From DASUPK01 sp963821705 (GTDB lineage: Bacteria > Actinomycetota > Thermoleophilia > Solirubrobacterales > 70-9): a stretch of DNA of 64,000 bases. Location: NCBI GenBank assembly GCA_963821705.1, contig CAWGEV010000006.1:124001-188000 (forward strand), read 5' to 3'. A program made the position numbers and the translations under genes. This document shows, piece by piece, positions 1 through 8,034 of this stretch. Positions within the stretch are counted from its first letter, which is position 1; each line of letters starts with the position of its first letter. Under the pieces are notes generated by a model, which saw only the letters and a list, made by a program, of their open reading frames with translations, did not search any database and had not been told where the DNA came from.

Positions 1-2695
1 TCGCCGCCTCCGCGGCGACGTCCGCGCCCTGCGCCGTGGCGACCGCGGCCTGGCCGAGCGCCGAGGGCTGCTCGGCCGTCCCGCCCGAGTAGTCGAAGCC
101 GCCGGCCTGCGGCTGCGGCGCGAACTGCTCCTGCGCGCGCGGAGCCACCTCCACCTCGACATGAAAGATGAGGCGGGCGAACTCCTCCCAGATCGAGTGC
201 ATCAGCGCCTCGAACATGGAGAAGCCCTCGTTCTTGTAGGCGACCAGCGGATCGATCTGCGCGAAACCGCGGAGGTGGATGCCCTCGCGGAGGTAGTCCA
301 TCTCGTAGAGGTGCTCGCGCCAGCGATTGTCGATGATCTGCAGCAGGATCGCCCGCTCCAGCTGCCGCATGATCTCGTCGCCGAACTCCTGCTCGCGGCG
401 GTCGTAGGCGCCGAGCGCGTCGGCCAGCAGGCTCTCGCGCAGGTCCTCGCGGTCGGTCTGCTCAGGCTGGAGGGTGGAGACGTCCAGGGTCGACGGCCAG
501 AGCTGCTGGACCTGCGTCTGGAGCTCGGCCAGGTCCCAGTCCTCGATCACGTCGCCGGGGGTGTAGTCGTCTACGAGGCTCGAGACGACCTCCCCGACGC
601 CCTCGCGCGCTGCGTCGGACATGTCCTTGCCGTCGAGGATCTCGCGGCGGTACTTGTAGACGACCCGCCGCTGCTCGTTCATGACGTCGTCGTACTCGAG
701 GACGCGCTTGCGGATCAGGAAGTTCTGCTCCTCGACCTTCTTCTGGGCGTTCTCGATGGTCTTGGTGAGCATTTTCGCCTCGAGCGCCTCCTCCTCGCCC
801 GCCTCGTTTACGGGGCCGAGCCGGTCGAGGATCTTGTAGATCCGGTCGCCGGCGAAGAGACGGATCAGGTCGTCCTCCGCGGAGAGGAAGAAGCGGGATT
901 CGCCGGCGTCCCCCTGGCGGCCCGAGCGGCCGCGAAGCTGGTTGTCGATCCGGCGGGACTCGTGGCGCTCGGTCCCGATGATGAACAGCCCGCCGAGCTC
1001 GCGCACCTCATCAGCTTGAGCCTGGATCTGGGACTCGAACTGCGCGATCAGGGCCTTCAGCTCCTCCTCGTAGCTCTCATCTTCGGGCGTGAGGCCGAGC
1101 TTGCGAAGCTCGGCCTGAGCCATGCCCTCGGGGCTGCCGCCGAGCTTGATGTCCACCCCGCGCCCCGCCATGTTCGTGGCGATGGTGACGGCGCCCTTGC
1201 GCCCCGCCTGGGCGATCGTCTCACCCTCCCGCTGGGCATACTCGGGCTTGGCATTGAGGACGACGTGCTCGATCCCGCGGCGCTTGAGCTGGTCGGCGAG
1301 CATCTCCGAGGTCTCGACGGAGATCGTCCCGACCAGGATCGGCTGGCCGGCCTCGTTGCGCCGCTCGATCTCCGCGACGACGGCCTTCCACTTGCCATCC
1401 TTGGTCTTGTAGATCGCGTCGTTCTGATCGAGGCGGATCATCTCGACGTTGGTTGGGATCTCGACCGTCGGGACCTTGTAGATCTTCATGAACTCCTGGG
1501 CCTCGGTCAGCGCCGTGCCCGTCATTCCGGAAAGCTTCTCGTACAGCCGGAAGTAGTTCTGAAGCGTGATCGTGGCGAGGGTCTGGTTCTCCTCGCGGAT
1601 AGCGACGCCCTCCTTCGCCTCGACCGCCTGGTGCAGCCCCTCGGACCAGCGCCGTCCCTCGAGGATGCGGCCGGTGAACTCGTCGATGATCATCACCTCG
1701 CCCTCGACCACCTCGTACTCGACGCCGCGCTTGTAGAGGGACTCGGCCTTGAGTGACTGGATCAGGTGGTTGACCAGGGTGCCGTGCTCGCCGAGATAGA
1801 GGTTCTCGACGCCCAGGAACTCCTCTGCTTTGGCGATCCCCCGCTCGGTCGGCGCCACGGTCTTGTGCTTCTCGTCGTACTCGTAGTCGTAGTCGGCCTC
1901 GCGCGTGTCCTTCGACTCACCGAGCGACTTGAGCTTCTCCTTGAACTGCTCGCCCTTCATCTGCTTGGCGAGGCGGGCGAAGGTGTAATAGAGGTCGGCG
2001 GCCTGCTCTGGACGGCCGGAGATGATCAGCGGCGTCCGTGCCTCGTCGATCAGGATGTTGTCGACCTCGTCGACGATCGCGAAGTCGTAGCCGCGCTGCA
2101 CGCACTCCTCGAGGGAGCCCGCCATGTTGTCGCGCAGGTAGTCGAAGCCGAATTCGGAGTTGGTGCCATAGGTGACGTCGCAGGCGTACTTCTCGCGCCG
2201 GGCGGGCGGGTCGTCGCCCTCCTGGATCGCCGAGACGCTCACGCCGAGGGCCTCGTAGATGGGACGCATCCACTCGGCGTCTCGCCGGGCGAGGTAGTCG
2301 TTGACGGTCACCAGGTGGACGGCGTTTCCCGCCAGTGTGTTGAGGACGACGGGGAGCGTCGCGGTGAGGGTCTTGCCCTCGCCGGTCTTCATCTCGGCGA
2401 TGGCTCCCGAGTGGAGCACCATCCCGCCGATCAGCTGGACGTCGAAGTGCCGCTGGCCCAGCGTCCGCCGGCTCGCCTCGCGGACGAGCGCGAACGTCTC
2501 GGGGAGCAGGTCGTCGAGCGATTCGCCCTCCTTGGCCCGCTTGCGGAGCTCGTCGGCCTCCGACCTGAGCTCGGCGTCGTCGAGCAGCTCCATCTCGGGC
2601 TCGATTCGATTGATCGACTCGACCCGTCCCTGGTACTCCTTGAATTGCTTCGACTCGCCCATGCGCAGGGCGCGGTCGATGATTCCTCTGGCCAT
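1..2695 (-). CDS. secA: Preprotein translocase subunit SecA (C-terminus cut by window edge)
   Basis: ATPase motor that drives unfolded preproteins through SecYEG. About 898 residues are visible from ATG 2695; the gene runs off base 1. Translation gives MARGIIDRALRMGESKQFK, then Walker A (MKTGEGKT), the DEVDNILIDEARTP helicase-II box, the DEFTGRILEGRRWSEG region, and the second motor-domain motifs TNMAGRGVDI and GRSGRQGD. The visible C-terminal part is a Gln/Pro/Ala-rich linker; a zinc-binding tail, if present, lies outside. Hpf sits just upstream, a common arrangement. There is no Shine-Dalgarno; a TAACCT box lies 7 nt before ATG, so the mRNA may be leaderless. Confidence 0.97.
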   Translation of the reverse strand, partial: MARGIIDRALRMGESKQFKEYQGRVESINRIEPEMELLDDAELRSEADELRKRAKEGESLDDLLPETFALVREASRRTLGQRHFDVQLIGGMVLHSGAIAEMKTGEGKTLTATLPVVLNTLAGNAVHLVTVNDYLARRDAEWMRPIYEALGVSVSAIQEGDDPPARREKYACDVTYGTNSEFGFDYLRDNMAGSLEECVQRGYDFAIVDEVDNILIDEARTPLIISGRPEQAADLYYTFARLAKQMKGEQFKEKLKSLGESKDTREADYDYEYDEKHKTVAPTERGIAKAEEFLGVENLYLGEHGTLVNHLIQSLKAESLYKRGVEYEVVEGEVMIIDEFTGRILEGRRWSEGLHQAVEAKEGVAIREENQTLATITLQNYFRLYEKLSGMTGTALTEAQEFMKIYKVPTVEIPTNVEMIRLDQNDAIYKTKDGKWKAVVAEIERRNEAGQPILVGTISVETSEMLADQLKRRGIEHVVLNAKPEYAQREGETIAQAGRKGAVTIATNMAGRGVDIKLGGSPEGMAQAELRKLGLTPEDESYEEELKALIAQFESQIQAQADEVRELGGLFIIGTERHESRRIDNQLRGRSGRQGDAGESRFFLSAEDDLIRLFAGDRIYKILDRLGPVNEAGEEEALEAKMLTKTIENAQKKVEEQNFLIRKRVLEYDDVMNEQRRVVYKYRREILDGKDMSDAAREGVGEVVSSLVDDYTPGDVIEDWDLAELQTQVQQLWPSTLDVSTLQPEQTDREDLRESLLADALGAYDRREQEFGDEIMRQLERAILLQIIDNRWREHLYEMDYLREGIHLRGFAQIDPLVAYKNEGFSMFEALMHSIWEEFARLIFHVEVEVAPRAQEQFAPQPQAGGFDYSGGTAEQPSALGQAAVATAQGADVAAEAA

Positions 2696-2702
2696 CGCGA
2701 CT

Positions 2703-2731
2703 AGGTTAGCTACCGGGCGTGCCGTGCCCGG
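2703..2731 (-). promoter_or_regulatory. hpf-secA intergenic hairpin and -10 box
   Basis: On the minus strand the gap between hpf and secA holds a 6-bp stem (CCGGGC/GCCCGG, 2713-2731) with a 7-nt loop. It is followed at once by TAACCT (2703-2708), 7 nt from the secA ATG. The hairpin could attenuate read-through from hpf while the -10 box gives secA its own leaderless start. This is inference from spacing only. Confidence 0.35.
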
Positions 2732-2746
2732 GTCAGGGCTTGTCGG

Positions 2747-3094
2747 CTATGCCTCCGCCCCACGCTGACGCTGAATCAGCTTGCGGGTGGTCTCCCGCTT
2801 GCGCCGCTTGTCGCGGTGCTTCTTGACCTGGCGGCGGATGTCCTCAGCCATCTCGTGGATCGAGTGGAGCATGTCCGGCGAGGCCTCCCTCGCCCGCAGG
2901 GTCACGCCCTTCAGCCTGAGCGTGGCCTCGGCAACCATCCGGTCGGTGATCCGTGGGTTCTTCTCCTCACGGAGCTCCACCTCGAGGGTGGCCAGGTCGG
3001 AGACCTGCTTCCCAACCCGCTGAAACCGCTGGATCACCGCCTCGCGGAGCTCGTCGGTGACCTCAAGGTTCACGCCGCGGATATCGATCCTCAC
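2747..3094 (-). CDS. hpf: Ribosome hibernation-promoting factor, short form
   Basis: Binds the decoding centre of idle 30S subunits and stabilises inactive ribosomes. 115 residues from GTG 3094 (VRIDIRGVNLEVTDELRE), the length of a short HPF/YfiA without the long-form dimerisation domain. The beta-alpha-beta core is followed by a very basic tail (QVKKHRDKRRKRETTRK). The start is fixed by a perfect AGGAGG six nucleotides upstream. The reading frame is open upstream into the comF remnant, but the strong ribosome site and a local promoter argue against a fusion protein. It is probably co-transcribed with secA in part. Confidence 0.9.
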   Translation of the reverse strand: MRIDIRGVNLEVTDELREAVIQRFQRVGKQVSDLATLEVELREEKNPRITDRMVAEATLRLKGVTLRAREASPDMLHSIHEMAEDIRRQVKKHRDKRRKRETTRKLIQRQRGAEA

Positions 3095-3099
3095 GATCG

Positions 3100-3790
3100 G
3101 CCTCCTTCCATGGGTTGGCACATTGATGCTACGCCCGCGCACCCACCCGGGCAAGCAGCGGGGCAACTGAAGCGTCCGGGCCAGCGTCAGCGCGACGATT
3201 CGCGCGCAGCCGCCCGATCGCAGGGCCGCCGCGCAGGCGGAGAGCGTGGCGCCGGTCGTCCAGACATCGTCGACCAGCAGCGCCGCGCGCGGCGGCTCCT
3301 GCGCGAGCCAGACCCGGGGCGGATCCGCGAGCCGCTCGGGGCGCCGGCGACCCACCTGGCGGCGGCCTCTGCCCCGTCGCAGGCAGGTCCAGAGGTCAAG
3401 CCCAGAGCGCTCCGCGAGGGCGATCGCGATCTCCTCGGCAGGATCGAAGCCCCGCCAGCGCCACCTCCAGCGGGCCGGCGGGGACGGGCACGACCACCCC
3501 GTCCGCCTCACGGGGCGGCAGAACGCGCAGCATCGCGCCGGCGGCGACCTCGGCAAGCGCCAGCCGGCGCGCGTACTTGAGGCCGTGCACGACCGACCGC
3601 GCGACGCCATCGAAGGGCGCGGCGGCCACGGCCAGGTCCACCCCGGGCGGCCCGGCCTCCACCGTCCTCGGCGCCGCTGAGAGATCCGCCCCGCAGCGGG
3701 AGCAGAGGACCTGCTCGAGAGCTCCGGCGTCGCCGCAGGCCGCGCAGAGGGGCGGCGCGAGCAGGGAGACGATCCGCTCGATCAGGGGCA
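3100..3790 (-). pseudogene. comF: ComF-like phosphoribosyltransferase, frameshifted remnant
   Basis: ComF is a cytosolic phosphoribosyltransferase-fold protein tied to DNA uptake. The N-terminal zinc ribbon is readable (CAACG ... CSRCG), then GLKYARR, PVPAGPLEVALAG, and in another frame FDPAEEIAIALAERSGL and the PRPP loop LLVDDVWTTGATLSACAA. The two halves are joined by removing one G from a four-G run (plus-strand CCCC, 3450-3453). No ATG/GTG/TTG precedes the zinc ribbon after an in-frame TGA near 3843. The distal frame has no stop before hpf. One defect could be a read error; three defects together favour a decayed gene. Outer limits are approximate. Confidence 0.75.
3126..3154 (-). promoter_or_regulatory. 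Candidate sigma-70 promoter of hpf
   Basis: On the minus strand TTGCCC (3154-3149) is separated by 17 nt from TAGCAT (3131-3126). Each hexamer matches four of six consensus bases, and the predicted start would give a leader of about 25 nt carrying AGGAGG. It lies inside the degraded 3' end of comF. Confidence 0.5.
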
Positions 3791-3897
3791 GGGCGATCGG
3801 ACAATCGTCCGGTGGCGTGCGTGACGCGAGGCGCGCCGTTCGTCAACGAAGTAGATTCAGCCGACAACACAGGGGACAGCAATCGAGGGAGCGAGCG

Positions 3898-4365
3898 ATG
3901 GGAAGATTCGACATCAGCCCCGAGGTCGCCGAGGAATGGCGCGGCAAGTACAAGGCCTCGGTCCAGCCTCACGTGGACGGTGAGGTACTGGCGGTCGGTG
4001 CCTTTCGGCCGACGGGCGCCGGGACGAAGATGGCGATCAGCAAGATGCAGGTGGGCGCGCTCGCCTACGGCGCCGCCAGCCTGATGGGGAAGAAGAAGGC
4101 CGGCGGGCTGCCGGGCCAGTTCCTGCTCGCCGTGACGCCGGAGCGGCTCTACGCCTTCAAGTACAAGCCGGGCCGAAACGGGGTCACGGTCAAGGAGGAG
4201 GCCGCCTGCTGGGACCGCTCTGGGCTGAAGGTGGCCACGGACGGCCGCCAGACGACCACCCGCGTGACCCTCGAGCTGGCCGGCGGCGAGAAGGTCGTCT
4301 GCGATCAGGAGGGGCTGGGAGACAACCCGTGGGCCGACGACGTGGTCAAGGAGCTGCAGACCTAG
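3898..4365 (+). CDS. Conserved hypothetical protein, PH-like
   Basis: 155 residues, soluble, no signal peptide or membrane segment. It starts at ATG 3898 behind GAGGGAG. The middle holds a short small-residue stretch (QVGALAYGAASLMGKKK), then beta-strand-like sequence (FLLAVTPERLYAFKY; TRVTLELAGGEKVVC) that suggests a small pleckstrin-type barrel seen in many actinobacterial unknowns. That fold is a guess. It is transcribed opposite its neighbours and ends 8 bp before the convergent beta-helix gene. Function is not recognised. Confidence 0.8.
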   Translation: MGRFDISPEVAEEWRGKYKASVQPHVDGEVLAVGAFRPTGAGTKMAISKMQVGALAYGAASLMGKKKAGGLPGQFLLAVTPERLYAFKYKPGRNGVTVKEEAACWDRSGLKVATDGRQTTTRVTLELAGGEKVVCDQEGLGDNPWADDVVKELQT

Positions 4366-4372
4366 CTCATGC

Positions 4373-5476
4373 TCAGAGCGGCAACCGCTTCGCCCTCTTC
4401 CTGCACTTGCGTCGCTTCGCCGCGTTCTTCTTCTTGCACTTCTTGAGCGCTGCCGCGCGCCGGCCGGTCGGTGACGGCACGGTGGCCGGCACCTGGAGCT
4501 CGTAGGGACCGATGTCGGTGCGCGCGCCGCTCATGCGCGGCGTGCCGGCGAGGTCGAGCGCCCCGTTTGCCGCGTTGTCGATGCCGGCGTCGATCGTCGG
4601 CGAGCCCGCCGCCTCGCGGAGGTCGCCGCCGGCGGCGTTGGCGAACGCGGGTGGGGTGGTCTGATTGCCGTTGACGGTCACGTCCGTGATGGTGGCACCG
4701 GATTTGTCCACCGACGAGTAGTTCGAGTGATCGGTCGTGACGGTCAGTGTGGCGGACGTGCCATGGGCATAGATGTCGCTGGTGCCCGTCGAGTGGAAGA
4801 TCGTGTTCGTGGCATTGACGTTGACAGTGGCGCCGCTGCTGCCGGTGATTACGAGAGCGTTGCCCGATGCGTAGAGCAAATCGTTGCGGAGCGTGATGTT
4901 CCACGGCCCGCCGCCGACCTCCTGGGCCCATGCGTTTCCGCCTTCGCAGATCGAATTGGTCACGGTCACCGTGAGGGTGGCCCCGGTGGGAAGGGAACAT
5001 CCCCAGCCGGCGCTGTCGGTGGCATGGGCGATGACGCGGTCAACGGTGCCCTTCGCGGCGAGCGCCTGTCCGAACGAACCGCTGTCCTCGATGTCGAAGT
5101 CCACGAGCTTCGAGTTCGCGCCTTCCATGACGACGGCGCTGTTGGGGGACGCCACGGCCGAATACCAGACCGGCATCGGTTGCCCGGGAGCGCCCGTGAC
5201 GGTCACGCCGTCCTTGACGTGGAGCACCGTGTTGGTAGGCAACATCGGGGTTTGGTAAGGGCCTTGGTCGCCGGCCAGAACCACGGTGTCACCTGACATC
5301 GCCAGGATGTTCATCGCCGTAACCGCGTCGCAGGGATCGTTCTGCGTGCAGGAGGCCAGCCCGAGCCCGTTCGGCGAGGCGTAGAGGGTTCGTGCGGCGT
5401 CGGCGGGCACGGGCGCCGCCAACGCTCCGGCGAGCAGAAACAGCGAGGTGAAACCGGCGATCCCAGCCAAGCGCAT
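4373..5476 (-). CDS. Secreted parallel beta-helix protein with basic C-terminal tail
   Basis: 367 residues from ATG 5476. A signal peptide (MRLAGIAGFTSLFLLAGALA, cleavage near ADAA) leads into repeated short beta-strands rich in Thr/Val/Asn, typical of right-handed beta-helix surface proteins. The end of the helix carries SPTIDAGIDNA and DIGPYELQ, a signature common in such proteins. The last ~30 residues are Lys/Arg-rich with two Cys (LKKCKKKNAAKRRKCRKR), matching the tail of the dehydrogenase at 6666-7979. An in-frame start further upstream (5563) would place residues before the signal peptide and is rejected. Substrate unknown. Confidence 0.85.
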   Translation of the reverse strand: MRLAGIAGFTSLFLLAGALAAPVPADAARTLYASPNGLGLASCTQNDPCDAVTAMNILAMSGDTVVLAGDQGPYQTPMLPTNTVLHVKDGVTVTGAPGQPMPVWYSAVASPNSAVVMEGANSKLVDFDIEDSGSFGQALAAKGTVDRVIAHATDSAGWGCSLPTGATLTVTVTNSICEGGNAWAQEVGGGPWNITLRNDLLYASGNALVITGSSGATVNVNATNTIFHSTGTSDIYAHGTSATLTVTTDHSNYSSVDKSGATITDVTVNGNQTTPPAFANAAGGDLREAAGSPTIDAGIDNAANGALDLAGTPRMSGARTDIGPYELQVPATVPSPTGRRAAALKKCKKKNAAKRRKCRKRAKRLPL

Positions 5477-5578
5477 GACGATGCTTTCCCTAGACGACGC
5501 TGCGCGAAGGACCCTAGAACCCAGGGCCTCGGCGCACAAGACCGCTCGACCGTCCGTCCACACCGCGGCAGGGCCCGA

Positions 5579-6622
5579 CTATCCGAGCGGCCGGTCCTTC
5601 TGGACTCCGTAGAGGCCGCCCACCACCAGGGCCCCCGCGGGGACCTGGGCCCCGGGCAGCACCACGCAGTCGCGGAGCATCGCGTCCGGGCCGAGCTCGC
5701 AGCCGTCGCCGACCACCACTGGGCCATGGAGGCTCGCCCCCACCCCGACCTTGCAGCCGGAGCCGATCAGGACCGGCGCCTTCACCTTGACCGCGTCGAG
5801 ATCGGACTCCCTGGCCGCGTAGATGCCGTCCGAGACCGCCTCGACCGGCGGCTCGATCGCGACCTCGCCCGAGAGCGCATCCAGGTTCCCCTGGACGAAC
5901 TCGCCGACCGAGCCGACGTCGTTCCAGTAGGCCTCGATCTCGTGGGAGTAGAACGGGACGTCGCCGTCGAGCAGCGACGGGAAGACGTCCATCGCCCAGT
6001 CCACGAAACCCGGCGGCTGGTCGTCGTCCCCCGCCGGGCTGTTCTGGTCGGGCGGGGGGAAGTAGTCGAAGATCTCCCTGCGAAACATGTAGATGCCGCA
6101 GTTGGCGAGGTCGGAAAGCGCCTCTGCCGGCTCCGGCTTCTCCTGGAACCCCTGGATTCGGCCCTCGTCGTCGGTGATCGCGACGCCGAACTGGGTGGTG
6201 TCCTTGACCCGCTTCGTGGCGAGCGTGGCAATCGCCCCGCGCTCGACGTTCGCCTCGTGCGCCTCGCGCATGGCGCTCAGGTCGATGTCGGTGAGCGCGT
6301 CCCCGGAGATGATCAGGAAGGACTCGGTCTCGCCGAGGAAGTCGCGGACCTTCCCCACTCCGCCGGCAGTACCGAGCGGCTCGGGCTCCTCGCTGTAGGT
6401 GATGCGCAGGCCGAAGGCCGAGCCGTCCCCCAGGACCTCGCGGATCTGCTCGGGAAGGTAGGAGACGTTGGTGACCACGTCCTCGAAGCCGTGGCGCGCG
6501 AGGAGCTCCGCGATCCACCCGACGATCGGCCGGTTCAGCACCGGCGCCACCGGCTTCGGCATCACATAGGTGAGCGGCCGCAGCCGCGTGCCGAGGCCCG
6601 CCGCCAGGATCATCGCCCTCAT
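5579..6622 (-). CDS. Sugar-1-phosphate nucleotidyltransferase with left-handed beta-helix domain
   Basis: Transfers an NMP to a sugar-1-phosphate to make an activated sugar for envelope glycans. 347 residues from ATG 6622. N-terminal GT-A pyrophosphorylase signature LAAGLGTRLRPLT and the PKPVAPVLNRP motif; substrate-loop motifs EPEPLGTAGG and ISGDALTDID; FQEKPEP; then hexapeptide-repeat sequence (LIGSGCKVGVGASL, VVVGDGCELGP). Closest families are mannose-1-phosphate guanylyltransferases and glucose-1-phosphate nucleotidyltransferases; the exact base and sugar cannot be fixed here. It is paralogous to the enzyme at 11345-12325. Confidence 0.88.
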   Translation of the reverse strand: MRAMILAAGLGTRLRPLTYVMPKPVAPVLNRPIVGWIAELLARHGFEDVVTNVSYLPEQIREVLGDGSAFGLRITYSEEPEPLGTAGGVGKVRDFLGETESFLIISGDALTDIDLSAMREAHEANVERGAIATLATKRVKDTTQFGVAITDDEGRIQGFQEKPEPAEALSDLANCGIYMFRREIFDYFPPPDQNSPAGDDDQPPGFVDWAMDVFPSLLDGDVPFYSHEIEAYWNDVGSVGEFVQGNLDALSGEVAIEPPVEAVSDGIYAARESDLDAVKVKAPVLIGSGCKVGVGASLHGPVVVGDGCELGPDAMLRDCVVLPGAQVPAGALVVGGLYGVQKDRPLG

Positions 6623-6665
6623 ACGAGGCCGGACCCTACCCGGGCCGGCGCGTCCGCAATCTCTC

Positions 6666-7979
6666 CTACTTCCTCTTCTTCTTGCGCTTCCTGCACTTCT
6701 TCTTGTGCTTCTTGTGCTTCTTCGCCTCGAAGGCATGGTGCTTCTTGCGCTTCCGGCACTTCTTGCCCTTCTTGCCCGCGGGGCACTTCGCGCACGTCAC
6801 CGGGGTGGCCGGGCAGGACGACGCACCGGTGCCCGAGCCGACGATCTTGTCGACCTGGTTGCCGTCCGTCACGTAAAGGTTGCAGCTCGCGTCCTCACCG
6901 AAGGACTGCGGGTTGTCGAGGGCCCCCGGCGCACTCTCGGGCCGATCCCCGGTCGCGAACGGGATGCCGAGCTGGATCGAGCGCAGCTCGCCTTGACAGA
7001 GATCGGCATACAGGTAGCGCCCGGCGAGCTCAGGGGCCTGAGTCCCCCGGTAGACGAACCCGCCCATGATCGCGCAGCCGAACGCCGCGTCCCCGCCCGG
7101 GTCGCTGTGCGGATAGGCGAAAACCGGGGGCGTTGCGCCCGCGCAGCTGCCGGTGAACCCCTCGCAGCCTGGCCAGCCGAAGTTGGCGCCCCGGCCCAGG
7201 CCGCTCGAGCTCCGAGCCAGATCGATCTCCTCCCAGCTCGACTCGCCGACATCGCCGATCACCAGGTCACCTGTCGCATGGTCGAACGAGAAGCGCCAGG
7301 GGTTTCTGAAGCCGGAGGCCCAGATCTCGTGCCGGGCCGACCCCGACGACGCATACGGGTTCCCGGGCGGGATCGAGTAGACCCCCGGGCTGGAACCGTG
7401 CGGATCGATTCGAAGGATCTTCCCGTTCAGGAGGCTCAGGTTCGGCGCCGTCGAGCCGCCGGTCCCGCCGTCGCCGACGGAGATGTAGAGGTCGCCGTCC
7501 TTGCCGAACTGCAGCTGCCCCCCGTTGTGGTTGCTCGCACCCGAGCTCGGACGAGTGATGGTGAGGACCGGCCTACGGCTCGCCGGATTCGCCACGTTGG
7601 GGTTGGAGCTGACGTGGAACTCGTCGACGTGGCCGCGCCCGTCCTGGCCGTCGGCCGCAGCGGTGCCGGTGTAGAAGACGTAGAAGAGGCCGTTGCTCGC
7701 GTAGTGCGGGTCGAACGCCATCGAGAGCAACCCCCGCTCACCGCTCTCCGTGGTCAGGCCATGGATGTCGAGGAACTGGCTCGTGGTCCCGTCATGGACC
7801 ACCTGGATATAGCCGGCACGCTCGACCACGAAGAGGCGCGGGTCGCCCGGCGGCGAGGTCATGTAGATCGGGTCGTTGAAGGTCCCGATCGACTGCAGGC
7901 CGGTCGCCTGCGCGCCCTGCGCCATCGAGAACAGCCCCACGATGCACCCCGCGACTAGAGCAATCCAGATCCGCTTCAT
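6666..7979 (-). CDS. Secreted PQQ-type soluble sugar dehydrogenase with basic tail
   Basis: 437 residues, start ATG 7979 behind GGGAGGG. Signal peptide MKRIWIALVAGCIVGLFSMA. The body is the six-bladed propeller of the glucose/sorbosone (aldose sugar) dehydrogenase family: FNDPIYMTSPPGDPRLFVVE, RGLLSMAFDPHY, SNHNGGQLQFGKDGDLYISV, GDGG, GFRNPWRFSFD and DVGESSWEEID are its signatures. Oxidation of a periplasmic or external sugar with PQQ is expected; no PQQ synthesis genes are in the window. The C-terminus adds CAKCPAGKKGKKCRKR and a run of Lys/His/Arg ending KKKCRKRKKKRK, an unusual strongly cationic, Cys-containing tail shared with the beta-helix protein. Confidence 0.9.
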   Translation of the reverse strand: MKRIWIALVAGCIVGLFSMAQGAQATGLQSIGTFNDPIYMTSPPGDPRLFVVERAGYIQVVHDGTTSQFLDIHGLTTESGERGLLSMAFDPHYASNGLFYVFYTGTAAADGQDGRGHVDEFHVSSNPNVANPASRRPVLTITRPSSGASNHNGGQLQFGKDGDLYISVGDGGTGGSTAPNLSLLNGKILRIDPHGSSPGVYSIPPGNPYASSGSARHEIWASGFRNPWRFSFDHATGDLVIGDVGESSWEEIDLARSSSGLGRGANFGWPGCEGFTGSCAGATPPVFAYPHSDPGGDAAFGCAIMGGFVYRGTQAPELAGRYLYADLCQGELRSIQLGIPFATGDRPESAPGALDNPQSFGEDASCNLYVTDGNQVDKIVGSGTGASSCPATPVTCAKCPAGKKGKKCRKRKKHHAFEAKKHKKHKKKCRKRKKKRK

Positions 7980-8034
7980 CCCTCCCTACAGCATGCCCCC
8001 TGGAGGGGCGGATGAGACGTCCTGGACGAAACCT

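Noticed and set aside
2747..3610. A fused ComF-Hpf protein in one open frame
   Set aside because: The frame is open, but hpf has its own AGGAGG, start and likely promoter. The comF part is degraded and the linker has no conserved sequence.
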